From NCBI GenBank assembly GCA_964519955.1, contig CAZFLM010000114.1, forward strand, positions 1 to 15,189: a stretch of DNA of 15,189 nucleotides, given 5' to 3'. Both the position numbers and the translations under genes were made by a program. The stretch comes from CAZFLM01 sp964519955 (GTDB taxonomy: Bacteria > Armatimonadota > Chthonomonadetes > Chthonomonadales > CAJBBX01). Positions 10,781 to 15,189 of this stretch are shown here, in pieces. Position 1 is the stretch's first letter. Each line of letters starts with the position of its first letter. Under the pieces are notes generated by a model. That model was not told the DNA's origin. It searched no databases and was given only the letters and a program-made list of their open reading frames with translations.

Positions 10781-10814
10781 TGCGACGGTACGGGTAGGTA
10801 TGGCCGTAGTCGCA
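10781..10814 (-). promoter_or_regulatory. Imperfect hairpin in the fucosidase leader
   Basis: TGCGAC and TACGG (10781-10786, 10789-10793) pair with CCGTA and GTCGCA (10804-10814), giving 11 base pairs with a 2-nt bulge and a 10-nt loop. On the minus-strand transcript it would end only 3 nt before the AAGGA ribosome site, so it could affect translation, or it may be a DNA operator. The function is inference. Confidence 0.4.
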
Positions 10815-10901
10815 GGTTCGCCACCGGCGCGGGAATCCCTGCGGGAGGCGGGCGATGCGGGATGCGCGATGGGGCAACTAGTGGTAGAGTAGACGAGAGA
10901 C

Positions 10902-10911
10902 GCGATATCGC
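10902..10911. promoter_or_regulatory. 10-bp palindrome, possible operator of the toxin-antitoxin-like operon
   Basis: GCGATATCGC is a perfect palindrome 29 nt upstream of the antitoxin-like start. Ribbon-helix-helix antitoxins commonly repress their own operon by binding such short palindromes near the promoter. Here the site is the only evidence, so the assignment is tentative. Confidence 0.32.
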
Positions 10912-10926
10912 ATCGCAAAGTCAGAC

Positions 10927-10932
10927 AGGAGG
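10927..10932 (+). promoter_or_regulatory. Ribosome binding site deciding the antitoxin start
   Basis: AGGAGG lies 8 nt before the ATG at 10941. The alternative in-frame GTG at 10932 overlaps this site, so 10941 is the better start. Confidence 0.75.
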
Positions 10933-10940
10933 TGCCGCTG

Positions 10941-11219
10941 ATGCTCACGGTCCAACTCGATGATCGCGTGGAGGCGCAGGTCCGCCGTGCCGCAACTGCG
11001 GTGGCCAAACCGGTGCCCGAGTTCGTGCGCGAGGCCATAGAGAGCAGGTGCCTCGATGTGCTGCAGGGGCAGCCTCTAGAGACGCTCCTCGTAGACTACG
11101 TGGGCGCCGGTGCCAGCGCGCAGCCAGGCAACTCGGGGCACATCCATGAGGTGATGGAAGAGGAGCTGGGCACCGAGAACTCGACGGCCCCGGGCACAGG
11201 CCGTCCCACACGACCATGA
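10941..11219 (+). CDS. Ribbon-helix-helix antitoxin-like protein
   Basis: A 92-residue protein beginning MLTVQLDDRVEAQVRRAA. The short N-terminal strand (LTVQL, 2-6) followed by two helices ending in EFVREAIESR resembles the ribbon-helix-helix DNA-binding fold of CopG/Arc-type antitoxins. The rest (about 45-92) is variable, acidic in part (HEVMEEELGTE) and probably the toxin-binding part. Its TGA overlaps the ATG of the downstream PIN-domain gene (ATGA at 11216-11219), the coupling typical of antitoxin-toxin pairs. It likely binds and neutralises the PIN protein and represses its own operon, possibly through the palindrome at 10902-10911. The exact antitoxin family is not certain; the assignment rests on the N-terminal pattern and the context. 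Confidence 0.72.
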   Translation: MLTVQLDDRVEAQVRRAATAVAKPVPEFVREAIESRCLDVLQGQPLETLLVDYVGAGASAQPGNSGHIHEVMEEELGTENSTAPGTGRPTRP

Positions 11220-11638
11220 CCGTAGTCGGTGCCGGCCTGCTCATCGCGCTCCAGAACCGGAACGATCCCAATCACAGCCAGTGCAGCACCCTACTTGCTG
11301 AGTTGCGGGGGCCCTTGGTGACCACCTGGCCCGCCCTTACCGAGGCCATGTTCGTGCTGGCCCGCGACCTCGGTTGGGCGGGCCAAGAGCGTCTGCTGCG
11401 TCTGCTCGGCGAGGGTCGCCTCGCGATTGTTGACATGGGTACGGAATGCGCCGCCCGGATAGAGGTGCTGATGCGTCGGTACCGCAACGTGCCGATGAGC
11501 CTTGCCGACGCTACCCTCGTGCTCCTCGCCGAGACAACGGCTGCTGGAGATGTGTTCACTCTGGACAGCGACTTCCTCATCTACCAGTGGCAGGGGCGCG
11601 ACGCCTGTATGGTCAGACCGGCGCGATCGCAGGGCTAG
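11216..11638 (+). CDS. vapC: PIN-domain (VapC-like) toxin with first active-site Asp missing
   Basis: A 140-residue PIN-domain protein. VapC toxins of this fold are Mg-dependent ribonucleases that cut tRNA or rRNA. Family-like motifs are LLIALQNRNDPNH (8-20), GPLVTTWPALTEAMF (32-46, with acidic Glu43), PMSLADATL (93-101, Asp98) and VFTLDSDF (113-120, Asp117 or Asp119). The first acidic residue, normally in a V-D-x-G context right after the start, is Gly5 here (VVGAG, codon GGT at 11228-11230). A single base change from GAT would give this. Since that Asp normally helps bind the metal, nuclease activity may be reduced or lost. The gene overlaps its antitoxin-like partner by 4 nt and is probably translationally coupled. 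The frame is intact. The PIN fold is secure; toxicity is not. Confidence 0.82.
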   Translation: MTVVGAGLLIALQNRNDPNHSQCSTLLAELRGPLVTTWPALTEAMFVLARDLGWAGQERLLRLLGEGRLAIVDMGTECAARIEVLMRRYRNVPMSLADATLVLLAETTAAGDVFTLDSDFLIYQWQGRDACMVRPARSQG

Positions 11639-11697
11639 CCCAAGTCGTGCGTGCGGCAGGCGTCGCGATCGGGACGCCCGCCGCGATCCGCATGGCT

Positions 11698-13386
11698 CTA
11701 CTTCGACGCCACCTCGATCTTCGCCCAGTAGCCCGCCTCGCAGAACCACTCCGTCGGCCGGTTGAGCAGCTCGACGGTCACCTTGCTGCCCGCGTAGGGG
11801 GTCAGATCGACGGTCACGTCCGTCCAGCCCTCCACGCAGGTGTCCTTCGAGATGGTCTTGGTGAGCACGTTCTTGCCGTCGACCAGGACGTCCAGGGCCC
11901 AGTCGCCGCCAGGGTGGTGACCGACGGTCAGGTTCAGGCTGATGGCCTTGCGCTTGGGCACCGCGATGGTCCGGGTGAGCCGGCAGGCGGTGTCGCGGTC
12001 GAGCGGGTGCGTCAGCAGCACGTTCTTCTTGCCCGCCCACTCCGGCTGCAGCCCAGGCGCCATGTCGGGACCGCACTTGGTCACCTTCCAGCCCGGCGCC
12101 ACGATCTGGGCGGCCTTCTTCACCTCGGTCGATAGGTCGTCGACGCGGATGCGCTTCATCTCGGCGGGAGTGAACCGCACGTCCGCAGCCGGGCCGGGAT
12201 CCCAGCTCAGCTCCAGGGCGCTGGGCTTCGGCTCGCGGATCGGGATGAGGAAGACCTCCTCGCCGGATGCATCGCGGATCACCTTGCCGCCGGACTTCGC
12301 CAGGGCCTGCCGCGCCAGCTTCTCGCAGACCGCGATCAGCTTCGGGAAGTTGTACGCGGTGTAGCTGAACTCGGCCTCCTCATTCAGCTCGGACGAGAAC
12401 CGCTCCGGCAGCTTCGAGAAGCCGATGGTCGTGAAGAGCACGCCGCCGGCCGACGACGGGTTGCAGTCCGAGTCGAAACCGCCGCGGCACGCGATCTCGA
12501 TGGTCTTGTCCATGTCGCGATCGCCGTAGAGCAACCCGAGCAGCACGACGGCGCCGTTGATCTTGCAGTCGATCGGGCCGTTGGATGCGCGCTGGTACTG
12601 CGGGTCGCGCCTGTACTTCGCCAGCGCCTTCTGCCAGGCGGCCTCCCAGTCCGTCGGGTTCTCGCGATGCCAGGCCAGCATGTCGCGCACCATCTCCGCA
12701 TACTGGCACTCGGCGGGGATGGCCTTTAGCGCTTTCTCGATGATGCGCGGGATGTCGGTGTCGAAGAACGCCTCCGCGTAGAGCGCGCCGATGAACTGGC
12801 CGGCGTACATCCCGTCGCCGTAGTTCATCAGCCGGCCGAACTTCTCGCCCAGGTTGATGGACCATTGCGGCATGCCCGGCGCGATGAGACCGGAGTAGTC
12901 CGCCTCGATCTGGTAGTCGATGTCGTTCGGGCACTTGCTGAACTTCGGGTGGCCCGAGTCTGGCGGCGCGATGCCGTTGCGCAGGTTCGTGCGGCCCGCG
13001 TTGTTTGCGCACCACAGGGCATACTTGCTGTTCGCGAAGTCGACGCCTGCCTGGCGGATGCCGCAGCCCAGTCCGTACTGCTCCATCGTGCGCAGGAAGG
13101 TCATCTCGACGTACAGGTCGTCCTGGCCGAACGCGTCGTTAATCATCCTCGGTGTCCACTTCGGGAAGTCGGCGGCCGGGATGATCTTGTCGACCCACTT
13201 GAACTCGGTTGGCGCGCCCCAGGACACGCCGGCGATCTGGCCGATCCAGCCGGCCTTCATCTTGTCGCGGAACTCCGACACGGGCAAGCGGCGGTAGCCC
13301 TGTGTCTGTGCGCAGGCCGGCCCAGCGGCGACCAGAAGCGCAGCCGCCGCTGCGACCGCGCCCCGGAGATATGTGCGAAGGTGCAT
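11698..13386 (-). CDS. Secreted ADP-ribosylglycohydrolase-family protein with C-terminal beta-sandwich
   Basis: A 562-residue protein whose ATG at 13386 follows AAGGA (13395-13399) by 8 nt and opens a signal peptide (hydrophobic AVAAAAALLVAAG, predicted cleavage after Ala26 in ACAQ). The body (about 40-385) resembles the ADP-ribosylglycohydrolase (ARH/DraG) all-helical fold. It has an Asp-Asp motif FGQDDLYVEMTFL (86-98) and a C-terminal metal motif GFDSDCNPSSAGG (303-315, Asp305 and Asp307), the D-x-D variant with Cys where classical ARHs have Thr. Residues about 440-562 look like a beta-sandwich, possibly carbohydrate-binding. Classical members remove ADP-ribose from proteins in the cytoplasm, so export suggests a different glycosidic substrate. 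That is inference, and the reaction is unknown. The gene is downstream of glgP on the same strand, but a hairpin separates them. Confidence 0.85.
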   Translation of the reverse strand: MHLRTYLRGAVAAAAALLVAAGPACAQTQGYRRLPVSEFRDKMKAGWIGQIAGVSWGAPTEFKWVDKIIPAADFPKWTPRMINDAFGQDDLYVEMTFLRTMEQYGLGCGIRQAGVDFANSKYALWCANNAGRTNLRNGIAPPDSGHPKFSKCPNDIDYQIEADYSGLIAPGMPQWSINLGEKFGRLMNYGDGMYAGQFIGALYAEAFFDTDIPRIIEKALKAIPAECQYAEMVRDMLAWHRENPTDWEAAWQKALAKYRRDPQYQRASNGPIDCKINGAVVLLGLLYGDRDMDKTIEIACRGGFDSDCNPSSAGGVLFTTIGFSKLPERFSSELNEEAEFSYTAYNFPKLIAVCEKLARQALAKSGGKVIRDASGEEVFLIPIREPKPSALELSWDPGPAADVRFTPAEMKRIRVDDLSTEVKKAAQIVAPGWKVTKCGPDMAPGLQPEWAGKKNVLLTHPLDRDTACRLTRTIAVPKRKAISLNLTVGHHPGGDWALDVLVDGKNVLTKTISKDTCVEGWTDVTVDLTPYAGSKVTVELLNRPTEWFCEAGYWAKIEVASK

Positions 13387-13427
13387 CAAGCAGTTCCTTT
13401 CGTGCTGCGACCTGCGGAGCGTGCTGA

Positions 13428-13451
13428 AGGGGCGCCCGCTCGGGCGCCCCT
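13428..13451 (-). terminator. Hairpin terminator downstream of glgP
   Basis: AGGGGCGCCC (13428-13437) pairs perfectly with 13442-13451 around a GCTC loop. It lies 6 nt beyond the glgP stop and before the next gene on the same strand. Only two Ts follow it on the minus strand, so it is a stable but T-poor terminator, and some read-through is possible. Confidence 0.68.
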
Positions 13452-13456
13452 CCCTG

Positions 13457-15189
13457 TCATCGCTGCCACAGGATGTGGCGGTTCTCAATGGGCACGACCG
13501 CGTCGGGATGGTATGGAACGACGCGCGCGGTGTAGTGCTCGGCAGGGCGGTCCGAGGGAACGCGCGCCGTGTACAGCCCCCCGCTCGCCGACCCGGGAAG
13601 GTCGCGCACGCGATCCATCGGGATCACGACCGGCGTTCCGTCCTCACCCTCGGCGTAGAGCTGCACCTGAACCCACTCCGGCGGCAGACCGTCGAGGAAC
13701 ACCTCGACCTCGAACTTCCAGGCATCCGTGACGCGCCCGGTGCGCACCGGGCCGAACCGCACCGCGAACCACTCCTTCGCGATGGCAGCGTGCCAATCCA
13801 GCAGCTCCGCCGCGAGCTTGCCGCCGTTGGCCTCCCGCTTGCGATAGGCCGCCGCGGCGGGTACGTAGGCGTTGTCCACGTACTCCTTCACCATGCGGTG
13901 GCTGCTGAACTGCGCCGTCAGGTGGCACATGCTCTGCCGCACCCACGAGATCCACTTGCGCGGCAGATGGTCGGCGTCTCGCTCGTAGAACGACGGCACG
14001 ACCTCGTTCTCCAGCAGCTCGTAGAGCTGGTTGGCCTCGAACACGTCCCACTCGGGTTCGGAGTGCTCCTGGCCATCCCCGAGGGCCCAGCCCACACCTG
14101 GCTCGTAGGCCTCCGCCCACCAGCCGTCCAGCTCGGAGAGGTTCAGGCCGCCGTTCGCGAGCACCTTCATGCCGCTGGTGCCGCTGGCCTCCCACGGGCG
14201 GCGCGGGTTGTTCAACCACACGTCGACGCCGGCCGCCAACTCCTGGGCGAGCGCGATGTCGTAGTCGGCCACGAAAGCGACGCGGTCGCAGACATCCCAG
14301 CGGGACGCGAACTGCGCCATGCGCTGCACCATGCGCTTGCCCTCGCCATCGTCGGGGTGCGACTTGCCGGCGACGATGAGCTGTACGGGGCGCTCGGCGT
14401 GCCGGAGGATGCGCACCAGGCGCTCCTCGTCGTGCAGGATGAGGTTGGGGCGCTTGTAGGTGGCGAAGCGCCGCGCGAAGCCCAGGGTCAGGATGTCAGG
14501 GTCCAGCATGCGGCCCACGTGGTCGGCGCGGTGAAGCTCGTTGCCTTCCTCGATGATCTGGCGCTTCATCCGCCGCCGCAAGTACTCAACCAGATCGCGA
14601 CGCGAGGCGCACCGGAAGTCCCACAGGTCCTCGTCCGTCACGTCGGAGGGGCACAGCCTGGACTTCCGGTCCGTGTCGTACCACTCCTCGTGGCCGCCGG
14701 CGCGCTCCCACAGCGCGTGCGAGCGTTCGCTATCCCAGGTCGGGATGTGGACGCCGTTCGTCACGTGGGTCACAGGCACCTCGGCGACCGGGCGGCCCGG
14801 GTAGAGGTTTTGGAACAGCTCGCGGCTGACGCGGCCATGCAGTGCGCTCACGGCGTTCACATTCGCACTGCCCAATGTGGCGAGGCAGGCCATGTTAAGC
14901 GTGTCACCCGAGACGCCCGCCACTTCGCTCCCCAGCGTCATCAGATCGTCCATGGAGACGCCGATTGTCTCCGCGAAGTGCTGGGCGTACTTGCGCAGGA
15001 GCGACGCCGGGAAGCGGTCGAAGCCGGCGGCGACCGGGGTGTGCGTGGTGAACACGTTGCCCGCGCGCGTTGCCCAGAGCGCCACCGGGAACGGGACGTT
15101 ATGCTTCTGCATGAAGCTGCGCGCGCGCGCCAGCACCACGAACGCGGCGTGTCCCTCGTTCAGGTGGCACACGTCCGGGTCGATGCCCA
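13457..15189 (-). CDS. glgP: Alpha-glucan (glycogen/maltodextrin) phosphorylase, C-terminal two thirds
   Basis: GT35 phosphorylase, which releases glucose-1-phosphate from alpha-1,4-glucans using PLP. The gene runs off the right edge; 576 residues are visible, and this bacterial family is often around 850, so about 270-280 N-terminal residues are missing. The visible part opens with GIDPDVCHLNEGHAAF. Conserved blocks are FTTHTPVAAGFDRF, HVTNGVHIPTW, GFARRFATYKRPNLI, GKSHPDDGEGKRMV and EASGTSGMKVLANGGLN. The Lys in GTSGMK (codon 14165-14167) is the PLP Schiff-base lysine. The C-terminal part is a beta-rich extension ending PIENRHILWQR, typical of the bacterial alpha-glucan phosphorylase subgroup rather than the E. 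coli MalP/GlgP type. It is cytoplasmic and acts in glycogen mobilisation. Natural ending is TGA at 13457. A hairpin follows. Confidence 0.94.
   Translation of the reverse strand, partial: GIDPDVCHLNEGHAAFVVLARARSFMQKHNVPFPVALWATRAGNVFTTHTPVAAGFDRFPASLLRKYAQHFAETIGVSMDDLMTLGSEVAGVSGDTLNMACLATLGSANVNAVSALHGRVSRELFQNLYPGRPVAEVPVTHVTNGVHIPTWDSERSHALWERAGGHEEWYDTDRKSRLCPSDVTDEDLWDFRCASRRDLVEYLRRRMKRQIIEEGNELHRADHVGRMLDPDILTLGFARRFATYKRPNLILHDEERLVRILRHAERPVQLIVAGKSHPDDGEGKRMVQRMAQFASRWDVCDRVAFVADYDIALAQELAAGVDVWLNNPRRPWEASGTSGMKVLANGGLNLSELDGWWAEAYEPGVGWALGDGQEHSEPEWDVFEANQLYELLENEVVPSFYERDADHLPRKWISWVRQSMCHLTAQFSSHRMVKEYVDNAYVPAAAAYRKREANGGKLAAELLDWHAAIAKEWFAVRFGPVRTGRVTDAWKFEVEVFLDGLPPEWVQVQLYAEGEDGTPVVIPMDRVRDLPGSASGGLYTARVPSDRPAEHYTARVVPYHPDAVVPIENRHILWQR

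Larger units (their letters stand above)
10766..10940. other. Divergent intergenic region between fucosidase and toxin-antitoxin-like pair
   Basis: This 175-nt region must hold the leaders of both divergent units. It contains an imperfect hairpin next to the fucosidase ribosome site (10781-10814) and a 10-bp palindrome (10902-10911) just upstream of the antitoxin-like gene. No convincing -35/-10 pair is seen. Confidence 0.55.

Noticed and set aside
8819..10963. Plus-strand 714-codon frame opposite the fucosidase
   Set aside because: It spans the end of M48 copy 3, the terminator hairpin and the whole fucosidase gene, and is rich in Arg/Leu/Val/Ala without motifs. It is a compositional artefact.
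9011..11038. Longer 675-residue fucosidase form starting at 11038
   Set aside because: The extra 91 residues show no signal-like sequence and would overlap the antitoxin-like gene. The internal ATG at 10765 has a ribosome site and a signal peptide.
11698..13488. Longer 596-residue form of the ADP-ribosylglycohydrolase-like protein starting at 13488
   Set aside because: The extension runs through the terminator hairpin and the end of glgP. The ATG at 13386 has a ribosome site and begins the signal peptide.
12865..13731. Plus-strand 288-codon frame opposite the ADP-ribosylglycohydrolase-like gene and glgP end
   Set aside because: It crosses two genes and the terminator hairpin, with no domain.

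Overview
The window is GC-rich bacterial DNA with densely packed genes and strong Shine-Dalgarno sites. It looks chromosomal, with no transposase, integrase, phage gene, tRNA, rRNA or CRISPR array visible. The mix of central metabolism genes (glutamate synthase, alpha-glucan phosphorylase) with secreted carbohydrate-related enzymes (a GH29 fucosidase and a secreted ADP-ribosylglycohydrolase-fold protein) suggests a free-living heterotroph such as a member of Armatimonadota or Planctomycetota. That taxonomic guess is inference only.

Layout: (1) 1-2880, minus strand: the first 960 codons of the glutamate synthase large subunit (gltB), running off the left edge inside the FMN-binding domain. (2) 2881-3236: a divergent intergenic region with an AT-rich patch and an inverted repeat. 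(3) 3237-8945, plus strand: three tandem paralogues of a membrane-anchored M48-type metalloprotease, each with two N-terminal membrane segments, a protease domain, a TPR-like region and a conserved C-terminal domain. The first two copies keep HExxH; the third has lost all three of its key residues. (4) 8955-8988: a perfect 15-bp hairpin separating the convergent transcription units. (5) 9011-10765, minus: secreted GH29 alpha-L-fucosidase with a C-terminal beta-sandwich module. (6) 10941-11638, plus: a two-gene toxin-antitoxin-like module (ribbon-helix-helix protein plus PIN-domain protein) sharing an ATGA overlap; the PIN protein lacks its first acidic residue. (7) 11698-13386, minus: secreted ADP-ribosylglycohydrolase-family protein. 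(8) 13428-13451: hairpin terminator. (9) 13457-15189, minus: the C-terminal two thirds of an alpha-glucan (glycogen) phosphorylase, running off the right edge.

How they fit together: the M48 genes form an operon-like array with almost identical junctions, consistent with tandem duplication followed by divergence of the last copy into a likely pseudoprotease that could partner the active copies. The fucosidase and the ADP-ribosylglycohydrolase-like gene point the same way, both encode exported proteins and share short leader elements, but the toxin-antitoxin-like pair lies between them on the other strand. gltB and glgP are housekeeping genes at the edges with no evident link to the M48 array. 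The M48 array with a decayed active site is the most unusual part of the window.
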